Origin: Chloroflexota bacterium
GTDB taxonomy: Bacteria; Chloroflexota; Anaerolineae; Anaerolineales; Villigracilaceae
Assembly (NCBI GenBank): GCA_016234535.1
Contig: JACRBH010000196.1
Location: 1 to 64,000, forward strand
DNA: 64,000 nucleotides
Reading direction: 5' to 3'
Shown: positions 8,209 to 17,624 of the stretch, one piece after another
How the letters are laid out: every line of letters begins with the position of its first letter
How positions within the stretch are numbered: the first letter of the stretch is position 1
Notes under the pieces: generated by a model
What the model was told of the DNA's origin: nothing
Database searches by the model: none
What the model saw: the letters and a program-made list of their open reading frames with translations, nothing else
Translations under genes and position numbers: made by a program

Positions 8209-9582
8209 ATGTCACTTCGCCTGCGCCTTACTTTGCTGTATTCAACATTTATGGGGGGTATTCTGCTCATCTTCGGCGCGGCGGTGTATATTCTTGTCAA
8301 TGTGATTCTGCTCAACCAGGTCGATACCATGCTCGCTGTTGTTGTGCGCGACATTGCCCAGGTAACCAAAGTCAACTCAGTGGGAGAACTAAACCTGATC
8401 AGCCTGCCGCAATTGGATATGACCTCGAACGCCTACGTGCAGGTATGGGGACGTGACGGAAACTTGATTGCGACTTCTCCCAGCATCGGGACATTAACCA
8501 AATCCCTCGATCCAGCGGGACTGCAAGCTGGTCTGACCATCTATGAAGATTCCTACCTCGACGGAGCGCACCTGCGCGTCCTTAGCGTCCCTTTGAAGGT
8601 GGGAAATCGTCTAATAGGCACTCTGCAAGTTGGGGCAAGTCTGAGCGTTGTGGATGCAACGCGCGGCAATCTGCTTTCGATAATGGCGGTCATCGCTGTG
8701 GTCGCAGTTTTATTAGCCGCCCTTGGTTCCTGGGTAATACTGGGACGCGCGCTTTCACCGCTGGAAGCCATCGCCGATACGGTTGACCAGATTAACCGCG
8801 CGGATGATCTTTCACGAAGAATCCCATATCAGGAACGAGCTGAAAAAGATGACGAGATCGGCGACCTTATCGTATCGTTCAACCAAACGCTTGAACGGTT
8901 GGAGTCACTCTTCACTTCGCAACAACGTTTCCTGGCTGATGTCAGTCACGAACTTCGCACGCCGCTGACGGTCATCAAAGGTAACGTGGACCTCATCCGC
9001 CGCATGAAACAAGCGGATGAAGAATCCTTAAGCAGCATTGACCAGGAAGCTGGCAGACTCACACGCCTTGTCGGCGGCCTGCTCATGCTCGCTCAGGCGG
9101 AATCAGGCAAACTTACTCTTGTACTTATGCCGGTGGAACTGGATATCCTATTAACCGAAGTGTTCACGGAGATGCGCGTACTTGCGGGCAGTAAAGTCCA
9201 TGTGCATCTGAATGAGATCGATCAGGTGGTTGTCAATGGTGACCGTGACCGTCTGAAACAGGTCATGTTGAATTTAGTATCGAACGCGATCCAGTATACG
9301 CCGCAGGGCGGGGATGTCTACTTGAGTCTGGCAAAGATCGGGGATCAGGCGCGCATTATCATTCGAGACACGGGGCCGGGCATTCCTGCTGAAGATCTTC
9401 CCCACATCTTCGACCGCTTCTACCGCGCCGAAAAATCGCGCACACGTTCGACAACCAGTGGATTTGGTCTGGGCTTATCCATTGCGCATTGGATTGTGGA
9501 ACATCACAGCGGGCAGATCAAGGTTGAATCTAAAGAGGGAAAAGGAACAACGTTTGTTATCTGGTTGGGGATAGTCAAGTAG
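8209..9582 (+). CDS. Sensor histidine kinase with HAMP domain
   Basis: A 457-residue membrane kinase, partner of the adjacent regulator. Membrane spans lie at about 12-35 and 155-178 with a 120-residue extracytoplasmic sensor between them. HAMP follows (about 178-232), then HisKA with phospho-acceptor His247 in DVSHELRTPLT. The ATPase domain has the N box NLVSNAIQYT, G1 box DTGPGIP and G2 box GFGLGLSIA. All catalytic boxes are intact. The ligand cannot be read from the sequence. Confidence 0.93.
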   Translation: MSLRLRLTLLYSTFMGGILLIFGAAVYILVNVILLNQVDTMLAVVVRDIAQVTKVNSVGELNLISLPQLDMTSNAYVQVWGRDGNLIATSPSIGTLTKSLDPAGLQAGLTIYEDSYLDGAHLRVLSVPLKVGNRLIGTLQVGASLSVVDATRGNLLSIMAVIAVVAVLLAALGSWVILGRALSPLEAIADTVDQINRADDLSRRIPYQERAEKDDEIGDLIVSFNQTLERLESLFTSQQRFLADVSHELRTPLTVIKGNVDLIRRMKQADEESLSSIDQEAGRLTRLVGGLLMLAQAESGKLTLVLMPVELDILLTEVFTEMRVLAGSKVHVHLNEIDQVVVNGDRDRLKQVMLNLVSNAIQYTPQGGDVYLSLAKIGDQARIIIRDTGPGIPAEDLPHIFDRFYRAEKSRTRSTTSGFGLGLSIAHWIVEHHSGQIKVESKEGKGTTFVIWLGIVK

Positions 9583-9620
9583 TCGATTGGTCAAATGGTC
9601 GCTAGTCGAATAGTCGATTG

Positions 9621-10325
9621 TCAAGGCAAGCCTAAACGTTGATGCGCCTGCCGGCATAAACTTGCCCCATATTTTTCATACCATTCATTCAAAGCTGTGC
9701 TGGGATTAGCACCATTTTTCGCATCTTCATAAATGGGTACACCATATTGAACATATCTCTTTGTTTGTGCTGACCAGTTCCATTCCGCGCGGCTGATGAC
9801 GCCGATGCCGCCGTTATATCCGGCCATCGCCAGCCGCGCATCCCCGCCAGCAGTTGCAAGCGATTTGGTGAGATAAGCAAGTCCACGGGCGGCGTTGGTA
9901 TCCGGGTTATATGGATCATCTATTGCGTAAAAATGAAACGGCATCACCTGGAAGAGTCCCATGGCACCGGCACTCGATCTGGCACGCGGATCCCCACAGG
10001 ATTCGATCTGCATGATGGTGGCAACCAGATTCGGGTCCAGTTGCGAAGCGGCCGCCCACTTTGAGATGGAGTCAGCCCAATGTTGGATTTCGATCCTAAA
10101 GATGGGAGAAATGCTTGTCGAGGCGATGGGCGGCAATCCCACAGAAGAAGGAAGCGAAGCTGGGTTCGTCTTCCATGCAAATGAACCAAGGATTGCGCTG
10201 ATAAATATTACTGCGAGCGGCACTATCGTAAAACCAGACACGCTATGCGAGCTGCTCCCTTGTTCCTGCGGGGCAATGGCTCGCGTAGCGTGCCGGTACG
10301 TTTTTGTGGAACGAGCGCGGGGCAT
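9621..10325 (-). CDS. Membrane-anchored lytic transglycosylase (SLT domain)
   Basis: A 234-residue protein. A basic cytoplasmic tail (1-30) and one membrane anchor (about 31-50) lead to a Slt70-type catalytic domain. Catalytic Glu108 sits in IMQIESCGDP, followed by SSAGAMGLFQVMP and the AGYNGG motif. The enzyme cleaves peptidoglycan glycan strands with 1,6-anhydro-muramic acid formation. Two cysteines (C110 and near the C-terminus) could form a disulfide outside the cell. Confidence 0.88.
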   Translation of the reverse strand: MPRARSTKTYRHATRAIAPQEQGSSSHSVSGFTIVPLAVIFISAILGSFAWKTNPASLPSSVGLPPIASTSISPIFRIEIQHWADSISKWAAASQLDPNLVATIMQIESCGDPRARSSAGAMGLFQVMPFHFYAIDDPYNPDTNAARGLAYLTKSLATAGGDARLAMAGYNGGIGVISRAEWNWSAQTKRYVQYGVPIYEDAKNGANPSTALNEWYEKYGASLCRQAHQRLGLP

Positions 10326-10399
10326 GTTTATACTCTCTATTCTGGGTCTATAGGACCCGGCTCGAAATTGAATTATTAAATTGTGGTTGAGGCGCGATA

Positions 10400-11212
10400 T
10401 TACGCGTTGTAATGACTGGTGCTATCAGAACTGCGCGCGTTGTAGGAAACGGGATGATATGTGGGTTCGGGCGGGATGAAAGAGGTTTGTTGAGATGACG
10501 GGGTCGGTTTGGGAGCAGGCTTGAACCCAACGGTGTTTGTATTGACGGGGCGATTGATCTGCGACGCTGGACGCAAGATGGGCTGATTCACAGGCTGGTT
10601 AACCGGGCGTTGAGTTTGATAAGTGTTTTGGCGCGGCTGGGGATTGTTGTAGGAGCGTTGAGCCTGACTCTGTGATGTAGTCGCTGTGGTGAAGAGACGA
10701 TCACCCGCAAGTGAGAATGTGCCGATAATAAGAAGACGCACCAGCCAGACCATCACTGCGATGAAGATCGGCACAGCCTTGGTAAGTGTGGCTGCGCTCA
10801 ATACCGCACCTGTTTGCAAATTAGCATTGTTCGTGATGGCGACAGATACGCCCCACCAGGTCAGTGTGGCATTGAAGCCAGCGGCGAGGAGCCATGCGCC
10901 AAACAAATAATATACTTCAGCAGGCTCGTCGCGGCCCTGTTCGGGAGTGAAGATGCGGGCGATACCGGCAAAGTCAATTCCACAGAAGGCAATCGCCAGG
11001 ATGGTGGCCCAACGCACACCTGCGAAGGTCAGGTCGCCGAGCATATCATGCAGGGCAAATTGGGTGGTGCTAAAGTTGAAGACTTCAAAGGACAACAATG
11101 CGCCAATGATCATCATGCCCCAGGTGGCACCACGATTAAATTTTCGGGCTTGAGTTAGTTTATACCAGATGGCTCGCACACCATCTACAAGAGGATTACG
11201 ATAATTAGCCAT
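10400..11212 (-). CDS. Four-span membrane protein with a Gln/Pro-rich tail
   Basis: A 270-residue protein I do not recognise. Hydrophobic segments lie at about 29-50, 65-85, 98-118 and 148-172. The last 90 residues are low in hydrophobicity and rich in Gln, Pro, Asn and Thr (for example TQRPVNQPVNQPILRPASQ), so they are probably disordered. It is divergent from the FAD oxidoreductase across a 236-bp gap. Confidence 0.6.
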   Translation of the reverse strand: MANYRNPLVDGVRAIWYKLTQARKFNRGATWGMMIIGALLSFEVFNFSTTQFALHDMLGDLTFAGVRWATILAIAFCGIDFAGIARIFTPEQGRDEPAEVYYLFGAWLLAAGFNATLTWWGVSVAITNNANLQTGAVLSAATLTKAVPIFIAVMVWLVRLLIIGTFSLAGDRLFTTATTSQSQAQRSYNNPQPRQNTYQTQRPVNQPVNQPILRPASQINRPVNTNTVGFKPAPKPTPSSQQTSFIPPEPTYHPVSYNARSSDSTSHYNA

Positions 11213-11374
11213 TTCGACCTCCTTGTCGAGTGAGTAACGCGGATTTTAGAACACTTGTTCTGTTTTGTCAAGTTAAGTATTAGATCAATTTTGGAAGGCC
11301 TTGCGATTGTTTTCCAAGCCTTATTCGGAAGAAGATAATTGACTCGTTCTCGCTTTCCCCATTACACTTGATTT

Positions 11375-11430
11375 GGAATGCGGACTTTAGTCCGCAATAA
11401 CAACAATATGCAGGCTAAAGTCTGCATTCC
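11375..11430. repeat. Interspersed hairpin repeat in the leader of the FAD oxidoreductase
   Basis: GGAATGCGGACTTTAG (11375-11390) pairs with CTAAAGTCTGCATTCC (11415-11430), with a small inner palindrome GCGGACTTTAGTCCGC. It lies 18 bp before the oxidoreductase start, so it would be transcribed as a leader hairpin. The inner palindrome recurs at 5452-5467. Confidence 0.55.
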
Positions 11431-11447
11431 GTTATTTGGAGGAATTT

Positions 11448-12869
11448 ATGATTTTCTCAAACACTCCGCGCCCTGAGAGTTTGGCATCTCTTGCGGATGT
11501 GAAGTTCACGCCCTATTGGTTGGATGATCCAACCAAACCAGAACCCGCTTCTCCATTAACTGAAAACATTAAAGCTGATCTCGTTGTGATCGGCGCAGGC
11601 TTTACCGGTCTATGGGCTGCGCTCACTGCGAAACAAAACGACCCTGCGCGTGATGTGGTTCTGCTCGAAGCAGGAGAGACAGCCATCGGCGCAAGCGGGA
11701 GGAATGGCGGGTTTGTTTCCGCTTCGCTCACCCATTCCCTACAAAATGGTTTGAACCGCTGGCCAAAGGAAATGTCCAAATTGATCGAGTTGGGGAAAAA
11801 GAATCTTGATGGTATTGAAGAAACCATCAAGCGATTCAATATTGACTGTGATTACATCCGTTCCGGTGAACTCAACCTTGCGCTTGAACCATATCAGATG
11901 GATGGAATGAAAGAGGAACAGGCAACGGCTTCTGAATATGGAGAGGAATATATCCTCTACGATCAGGGTCAGATGCGTGCCATTGTCAATTCGCCAACCT
12001 ATATTGGCGGGTCATTGAATAGGGCCAATGGAATGGTAAATCCTGCGCGTTTGGCATGGGGATTAAGACGCGCCTGCCTTGAGTTTGGAGTCCGCTTGTT
12101 TGAGGGCACGCAGGTCACAGCGTTGGAAGAGAAGCGGGACGCGGAGCGTGTCATCGTTAAGACTCCACATGGGCAGGTCGAATCCAAATGTGTTGCACTT
12201 GCCACCAATGCATTTCCGCCCCTGCTAAAACATCTTTCTTTTTATGTTGTGCCTGTCTATGATTATGTGTTGATGACCGAGCCGCTTTCCAGGGAACAAC
12301 GCAATTCAATCGGCTGGCATGGGCGCGAAGGGTTGAGTGATTCTGGAAATCAATTCCATTATTATCAAATCACATCGGATGGACGGATTCTATGGGGCGG
12401 ATACGACGCCATATATTATCGGAATAATGAAGTGTCGCCGCATCTGGAAAATCGCCCCGCATCTTTCGCCCGATTGGCTGAGCACTTCTTCCAAACATTT
12501 CCCCAGCTGACGGGTCTGCGCTTCACGCACGCCTGGGGTGGTGTGATTGATACCTGCTCGCGTTACACCGCCTTTTGGGGAAAAGCCATGCGCGGAAAAG
12601 TTGCTTATGCGTTGGGCTACACCGGCCTCGGCGTCGGAGCATCGCGCTTCGGAGCGCAAGTCATGTTGGATTTATTGGACGATAAAAAGACCGAACTCAC
12701 TGAATTGCAAATGGTGAAATCAAAACCATTCCCATTCCCGCCCGAACCCTTCCGCTCGCCCATTGTCAACTTTACAAGATGGTCGCTCAACCGCGCGGAT
12801 GATAATGGGGGTGAAAGAAATTTATGGCTGAAGGTTTTGGATGCGCTGGGGTTGGGGTTTGATTCTTAA
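11448..12869 (+). CDS. FAD-dependent oxidoreductase (DAO family)
   Basis: A 473-residue flavoprotein of the D-amino-acid oxidase/glycine oxidase group. The dinucleotide-binding motif VVIGAGFTGLWAAL (about 50-63) is followed by GASGRNGGF, the FAD-phosphate-contacting turn of PuuB/OrdL-like amine oxidases. The C-terminal ALGYTGLGVGAS block completes the FAD site. It probably oxidises an amine or amino acid, but the substrate is unknown. ATG 11448 is chosen because GGAGG sits just before it. An in-frame TTG 12 bp upstream overlaps that ribosome-binding site. Confidence 0.85.
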   Translation: MIFSNTPRPESLASLADVKFTPYWLDDPTKPEPASPLTENIKADLVVIGAGFTGLWAALTAKQNDPARDVVLLEAGETAIGASGRNGGFVSASLTHSLQNGLNRWPKEMSKLIELGKKNLDGIEETIKRFNIDCDYIRSGELNLALEPYQMDGMKEEQATASEYGEEYILYDQGQMRAIVNSPTYIGGSLNRANGMVNPARLAWGLRRACLEFGVRLFEGTQVTALEEKRDAERVIVKTPHGQVESKCVALATNAFPPLLKHLSFYVVPVYDYVLMTEPLSREQRNSIGWHGREGLSDSGNQFHYYQITSDGRILWGGYDAIYYRNNEVSPHLENRPASFARLAEHFFQTFPQLTGLRFTHAWGGVIDTCSRYTAFWGKAMRGKVAYALGYTGLGVGASRFGAQVMLDLLDDKKTELTELQMVKSKPFPFPPEPFRSPIVNFTRWSLNRADDNGGERNLWLKVLDALGLGFDS

Positions 12870-12910
12870 TTAAAGTGACAGTCACCTTGAAGGTGACTGT
12901 CACTTTAATT
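12868..12910. terminator. Bidirectional terminator
   Basis: A near-perfect 20-bp inverted repeat (arm core AAAGTGACAGTCACCTT) starts in the oxidoreductase stop codon. It serves the convergent oxidoreductase and VWA genes. Confidence 0.8.
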
Positions 12911-12917
12911 TCACTTT

Positions 12918-13829
12918 TTACTTCTTCACCGGCTTCGACATTTCATCTCTGACCGTATTATATAAACTCTCTGCTTTCAAATCACTCAGCGAATAACATG
13001 GGGCTTTGAGGTGATCCGCGAGTTGCTGCGCGAGACCCTGGTCAAAGGCGGCGTGTTCCATATTGATGACCACGGAGCGCGTCTTTTCGTTGGCAATCAT
13101 TTCCGCAAATTTGAATCCTTCCTCCTGCGGGGGTAATGTCCCAATGGATACATTGCCTGCGCCATCGGTCAATACAATGAGGAGCGGTTCAACATCGGGA
13201 TGGATGTGTTTTTCGTGGGTGAGTACATCATGCGCCATGAACAGGCCTGCCGAAAGCGGAGTCTTTCCACCGACGGGAATATCCATCAATGCGCGTTGCG
13301 CAAGTTGAACCGAATTCGTTGGGGACAAAACCAAAGTAGCGCGATCTTTTTGGAAGACGATCAACCCCACACGGTCACGGCGTTGATAGGCATCTGTCAA
13401 CAGCGAGAGGATCGCACCTTTCGTGGCGTTCATGCGTTCGGCAACCGCCATTGACCACGATGCATCCACGAGGAAGAGAACAAGATTCGCCACACGCTTC
13501 ACACGGATCTTGCGCTGTAAGTCACTTTTCTTGATGGAGAAGGCCAGTTTCTTGCGTTCTTCTGTGCGTTGTTTTTGAAAAGGTGCGGCAGCGCGGAATG
13601 ACGCATCGAATGCAATATCTGACAGGTTTTCCCCTGCCGGTCGCGACTTGATATAACGGCCGTGTTTGCGCTCCGTTTTGGTGAGTGAACGTCGGCCAGC
13701 CTTTTGACGGGTTAATTTATCGAGCGGGGTATTGAGCTTACGCGGCTGGAAGGTCTCACCGGCTTTTACTTTTTGTCCGCCATCCCACCAATTCGCATTC
13801 GTGCTCGCGAAAACTTCCTGTTGCTGCAT
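12918..13829 (-). CDS. VWA-domain half of a ChlD-type chelatase subunit
   Basis: A 303-residue frame. A basic linker is followed by a von Willebrand A domain with the MIDAS motif DASWS (residues 122-126), the conserved Thr in GGKTPLSAG and the Asp in VLTDGAGN. This is the C-terminal half of a ChlD/BchD-type metal chelatase or related MoxR/VWA protein. The frame is open upstream of the ATG, back through the A9 run in the preceding gene, with no stop. It is therefore likely made mainly as a -1 frameshift extension of the AAA+ gene (13880-14980). Independent initiation at 13829 is also possible (AGGAAGG lies about 30 bp upstream). Confidence 0.8.
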   Translation of the reverse strand: MQQQEVFASTNANWWDGGQKVKAGETFQPRKLNTPLDKLTRQKAGRRSLTKTERKHGRYIKSRPAGENLSDIAFDASFRAAAPFQKQRTEERKKLAFSIKKSDLQRKIRVKRVANLVLFLVDASWSMAVAERMNATKGAILSLLTDAYQRRDRVGLIVFQKDRATLVLSPTNSVQLAQRALMDIPVGGKTPLSAGLFMAHDVLTHEKHIHPDVEPLLIVLTDGAGNVSIGTLPPQEEGFKFAEMIANEKTRSVVINMEHAAFDQGLAQQLADHLKAPCYSLSDLKAESLYNTVRDEMSKPVKK

Positions 13830-13879
13830 GGGTTCGGGATTGCCCTGCTGGGGACCTTCCTGCTGTTCATCTTCGAGTT

Positions 13880-14980
13880 TTAAGTTTTTTTTTCCTCGCC
13901 TTCGCCATCCTGCTTGCTCTCGGATTCATCATCCGTTTCGCTTGGCACCGACTGGCCTGCCAACTGCTCGATGCGTTCCTGCAACTGTTCAGTGGTCATC
14001 TCGGCTTGCTGGAAGGGTGTGCGTTTGATGCGGTGAGGAAGCGCCAGCTCTGCAGCGAGCGCGATATCGTGATCGTTGATCCTGGTGCGGCCTTCGAAGG
14101 CGGCTTCGGCGCGTGCAGCCTTAAGGATTACCAAGTCTGCGCGGTGACCGTCCACGTTTAGCGATGAGGTCAATGCGGCAATGGAAAGCAGGTCACGGCT
14201 GGTATGTGTGACCTGGTCAACCAGTTCGCGCCCAAGTGCGATCTTCTGCGAAAGTTCATCTTCTTTTACGAGCCATTTTGCGCGGAAGGCTTCTGCGTCG
14301 CGTTCATAGGAAAGGTTGCGCTCCATGATGGTCACACGTTCACGCGCATCACGGATGCCGACGATATCCACGGATAGCGCGAAGCGATCCAGCAATTGGG
14401 GGCGGAGGTCTCCTTCTTCAGGATTCATCGTCCCAACGAGAATGAAGCGCGCCGGGTGAGCAAAGGAAATCCCTTCGCGTTCGACCGTGTTCACGCCCAT
14501 GGCCGCTGAGTCCAGAAGAATATCCACGACATGGTCGTCAAGCAGATTCACTTCATCAATATAAAGCAATCCACGGTTGGCGCTTGCGAGCACGCCGGGT
14601 TCAAAATGGCGTTCGCCTCTTTGAATGGCTTTTTCGATATCAAGCGTGCCGACCACGCGGTCTTCAGTTGCTGAGACCGGCAGGTTGATGAATGGTGTGG
14701 CCCGCTCACCTGTGGGAAGTTTTTTGGCGGCAGCATAGCGCTCCTTACATTCCGTACACCATGTGCCGGATTTATCCGGGTCGCATCCAAAGCGGCAATC
14801 CTGAACGATCTTTACGTGAGGAAGCAGCGCGGCCAGGGAGCGGGCGGCTGTTGATTTTGCAGTACCGCGTTCGCCGCGTATTAAAACACCGCCGATACGG
14901 GTATCAACGGCATTAAGAATGAGTGCGCGTTTCATGCGCTCTTGTCCAACGATGGCTGTAAAGGGAAATATGGCTGGCAT
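13880..14980 (-). CDS. AAA+ ATPase subunit of a ChlI-type chelatase
   Basis: A 366-residue AAA+ protein of the magnesium/cobalt chelatase small-subunit type. Walker A is GERGTAKST (36-44) and Walker B is LLYIDEVNLLDD. A four-cysteine cluster (CRFGC...WCTEC, about 69-86) follows Walker A, and NPEEGDLRPQLLDRF is the sensor region. The C-terminus is acidic and ends EEKKT at TAA 13880-13882, immediately after an A9 run. Start 14980 has a GGAG 8 bp upstream and gives the family opening FPFTAIVGQE. The chelated metal cannot be told, and no large subunit is visible here. Confidence 0.85.
   Translation of the reverse strand: MPAIFPFTAIVGQERMKRALILNAVDTRIGGVLIRGERGTAKSTAARSLAALLPHVKIVQDCRFGCDPDKSGTWCTECKERYAAAKKLPTGERATPFINLPVSATEDRVVGTLDIEKAIQRGERHFEPGVLASANRGLLYIDEVNLLDDHVVDILLDSAAMGVNTVEREGISFAHPARFILVGTMNPEEGDLRPQLLDRFALSVDIVGIRDARERVTIMERNLSYERDAEAFRAKWLVKEDELSQKIALGRELVDQVTHTSRDLLSIAALTSSLNVDGHRADLVILKAARAEAAFEGRTRINDHDIALAAELALPHRIKRTPFQQAEMTTEQLQERIEQLAGQSVPSETDDESESKQDGEGEEKKT
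13886..13892 (-). promoter_or_regulatory. Putative -1 programmed frameshift site joining the AAA+ and VWA frames
   Basis: Within nine consecutive A (minus strand, 13893-13885), the zero frame reads GAA AAA AAA ACT TAA, so the heptamer A_AAA_AAA is in the phase needed for -1 slippage. A -1 shift enters the frame AAC TTA AAA CTC GAA and runs without a stop into the VWA gene. An SD-like purine stretch (GAAGGCGAGG) lies directly upstream. Frameshifting between ATPase and VWA domains is described for chlD-type genes; its use here is inferred. Confidence 0.6.
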
Positions 14981-15155
14981 TTGTTTACTCCAAGGCGTGA
15001 TTATACCGCCTGTTGCAAAATTTACTAACATTACGGCAGAATTTAAGTGCAGGGTCACAATTTTGGCCGGGTATTTATACGACACTTTGTAACGGAGGTT
15101 TAATATTTCAAGAAAGATGCCGCCTCATTAATGGAAAGTGCCTTTTATATCAGGG

Positions 15156-15184
15156 TTGTCAACTTCACATTTCACTTGTATAAT
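15156..15184 (+). promoter_or_regulatory. Sigma-70 promoter of rpsA
   Basis: TTGTCA (15156-15161), a 17-bp spacer and a perfect TATAAT (15179-15184) lie 35 bp before the S1 start codon. Confidence 0.7.
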
Positions 15185-15219
15185 CCAGTTTACATTTCAG
15201 TAAGCTGGAGCCACAAGTG

Positions 15220-16485
15220 ATGGAAGAAAACGAAGCCCTAAGCGGGCAAGGGGCCGAAAACGCCCAGGGAGAACACCCTAACAATCAAACCATGGAATCA
15301 CTGCTTGAATCAGAATCCTTAAGCGTTGAATTGCCTCAAGTGGGCGAAATTCGCAAAGGTATGATCGCGAGTATTGGCGCGAGTCAGATTCTCATTAGCG
15401 TTGGTGCGAAATCCGAAGGAGTTGTCGCCGGCCGCGAGTTGGAACAACTTACAGCCGAGGAACGCGCCGAGCTTAAAGTTGGACAGGAAGTAAATGTGTA
15501 TGTGCTCAACCCGGAAGATCAAAACGGTAATGTCGTTTTGTCCTTCAAACGGGCACAGGAAGAAATGTCCTGGGAAAATGTTGAGAAGATGATCGCCGAT
15601 GAAACCGTGATCGATACAAAGATCATCGGGTTCAACAAAGGTGGTTTGATCGTTGCAATTGGAAACCTGCGTGGTTTCGTTCCATCCTCCCAGATCAGCG
15701 CGTCACGCCGCGCACAATCCACAGGTGACACACCTGAACAGCGCTGGCAAAAAATGGTCGGTCAGGCGATTTCCGTCCGCATTATCGAAGTGGACCGCGA
15801 ACGTCGCCGCCTTATTCTTTCCGAGCGCTCTACAAGTACCGAATCCCGTTCTTCCATGAAAGACCGTGTTATCAGCGAATTGGAAGAAGGCAAGATATAT
15901 AGCGGCAAAGTCACCAGCCTGGCCGATTTTGGCGCTTTCGTCAACATCAATGGCGCTGATGGCCTTGTTCACCTCTCCGAGCTTTCATGGGACCGCCTCG
16001 CGCATCCCAAAGATTTGCTTGAAGTCGGGCAGGAAGTCAAAGTCAAAGTCATTAACATCGACCGCGACAAGAAACGCATTGGCCTGTCCATGCGTGCCTT
16101 GCAGGATGATCCCTGGAAGAACCGCGTTGAGAAGTTCAGTGTCGGCCAACTCGTCGAAGGCACGATCACCCGCCTGACCAAGTTTGGAGCGTTCGCCCGT
16201 CTTGAAGGTGATATTGAAGGTCTCATCCACATCTCCGAGTTAAGCGAGAACCGGGTTGAGCATCCGAAGGAAGTTCTCAAGGAAGGCGAAACCAAGACCC
16301 TGCGCGTCATCCGCATTGATGGCGAACAGCACCGCATCGGCCTCAGCCTCCGCAAAGTAGACTCGGCCGCATTCGCCGACAAAGACTTCAAAATGCTCAC
16401 GCAGGAATTCCGCGATCAGGATGAAGAAGCCCCGTCAGGCGAAGAAGCCAAACCAGACGCCGATGGCGAAACCAAATCAGAATAA
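15220..16485 (+). CDS. rpsA: 30S ribosomal protein S1 (four S1 domains)
   Basis: A 421-residue RNA-binding protein with an acidic N-terminal tail and four S1 repeats at about 40-110, 125-195, 210-280 and 295-365. The last two carry the classic GxVTxLxDFGAFV and GTITRLTKFGAFA openings. An acidic tail follows. Four-domain S1 is usual outside Proteobacteria, where the protein has six. It docks mRNA on the ribosome during initiation. ATG 15220 with GGAG 9 bp upstream is preferred to the adjoining GTG 15217. Confidence 0.9.
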   Translation: MEENEALSGQGAENAQGEHPNNQTMESLLESESLSVELPQVGEIRKGMIASIGASQILISVGAKSEGVVAGRELEQLTAEERAELKVGQEVNVYVLNPEDQNGNVVLSFKRAQEEMSWENVEKMIADETVIDTKIIGFNKGGLIVAIGNLRGFVPSSQISASRRAQSTGDTPEQRWQKMVGQAISVRIIEVDRERRRLILSERSTSTESRSSMKDRVISELEEGKIYSGKVTSLADFGAFVNINGADGLVHLSELSWDRLAHPKDLLEVGQEVKVKVINIDRDKKRIGLSMRALQDDPWKNRVEKFSVGQLVEGTITRLTKFGAFARLEGDIEGLIHISELSENRVEHPKEVLKEGETKTLRVIRIDGEQHRIGLSLRKVDSAAFADKDFKMLTQEFRDQDEEAPSGEEAKPDADGETKSE

Positions 16486-16497
16486 AATAATCACCGA

Positions 16498-16521
16498 GAG
16501 CGCACCGAAAGGTGCGCTCTT
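16498..16521 (+). terminator. Terminator hairpin after rpsA
   Basis: GAGCGCACC-GAAA-GGTGCGCTC is a 9-bp perfect stem with a stable GAAA tetraloop and only a weak T tract (TTCAATAAT). Some read-through into the dipeptidase gene is likely. Confidence 0.6.
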
Positions 16522-16532
16522 CAATAATCCCC

Positions 16533-17624
16533 ATGCCACTCATTGTTGACGGTCACGCAGACATCGCCTATAACATGTTGAGATACAGGCGCGACTATAC
16601 GCGCTCCGCCGCGGAAACACGCCAGATCGAAATTGGCAGCGTCACCGTTTTGGAGAATGAAGATTCCCTGCTTGGCTGGCCTGATTACCAGCGCGGAAAA
16701 GTTGCTGTCATCTTCGCGACCCTCTACGCCACTCCCGCGCGCTGGAACAAAAGCGAAAACACATCCCAAGTCTACAAATCATTTGATGAAGCTCACAAGC
16801 TTTATTATGAGCAATTGATGACGTATCATCACATGACGGAAACAATGCCCGATAAATTCCGCCTCATCGCATCTTCCCGCGACCTGAACCTGATTCTCGA
16901 CAACTGGCATTCCCCCACTGAAAGTGGACATCCTGTCGGCATGGTGGTGCTCATGGAGGGAGCGGATTGCATTCGCCATCCATCCGAGTTGGAAGAATGG
17001 TACGAACTCGGCATACGCCTGATCGGCCCCGCATGGGTTGGCACACGCTACTCCGGCGGCTGGAGAGAGCCCGGTCCCCTCACAAAGGATGGACGCGCTC
17101 TCCTATCTGCCATGGCTGATTACAATTTCACACTTGACCTCAGTCACATGGATGAACCGGCTGCGATTGAAGCGCTTGATATTTATCGCGGATCCATTGT
17201 CGGCACGCATGGGAATTGCCTATCCCTGTTACCGAACTCAAATTCAAATCGTCACTTTTCCGACCGCATCATTGAGGGGATTATTGAACGCGATGGCATG
17301 GTTGGAATCGTACCGTTTAATTCCTACCTAAAAGCCGGCTGGTCTTCCAGCAAAAATATCCGCGCAGATGTGCCGCTTAGCCTCGTTGCAGACCACATTG
17401 ACCATGTCTGCCAGATCGCAGGCGATGCGTTGCATGTGGGCATTGGTTCGGATTTTGATGGCGGCTTTGGGGTACAGTCTGTCCCGCCGGAAATTGACAC
17501 GGTGGCCGACCTGCAAAATCTGGTATCCTTATTACAGGCGCGCGGCTATTCCGAGACAGATATTGCCAACATTTTCAGTGGAAACTGGCTGGCGCGCTTA
17601 CAAAGGAACTTGCCAACCTCATGA
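16533..17624 (+). CDS. Membrane dipeptidase family protein (peptidase M19)
   Basis: A 363-residue metal-dependent dipeptidase of the renal dipeptidase fold. VDGHADIAYNML at the N-terminus supplies the first metal-binding His and Asp. The glutamate of VLMEGADCI, the histidines of LDLSHMDEPA and GTHGN, and GIGSDFDGGFG near the end complete the bimetal site. There is no signal peptide, so it is probably cytosolic. ATG 16533 is chosen because the longer frame would start inside the rpsA terminator. It overlaps the next gene by ATGA. Confidence 0.88.
   Translation: MPLIVDGHADIAYNMLRYRRDYTRSAAETRQIEIGSVTVLENEDSLLGWPDYQRGKVAVIFATLYATPARWNKSENTSQVYKSFDEAHKLYYEQLMTYHHMTETMPDKFRLIASSRDLNLILDNWHSPTESGHPVGMVVLMEGADCIRHPSELEEWYELGIRLIGPAWVGTRYSGGWREPGPLTKDGRALLSAMADYNFTLDLSHMDEPAAIEALDIYRGSIVGTHGNCLSLLPNSNSNRHFSDRIIEGIIERDGMVGIVPFNSYLKAGWSSSKNIRADVPLSLVADHIDHVCQIAGDALHVGIGSDFDGGFGVQSVPPEIDTVADLQNLVSLLQARGYSETDIANIFSGNWLARLQRNLPTS

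Noticed and set aside
9584-9620. Tandem AGTCGATTGGTC-like words after the histidine kinase
   Set aside because: Only two or three imperfect short copies; too short to call a repeat element.
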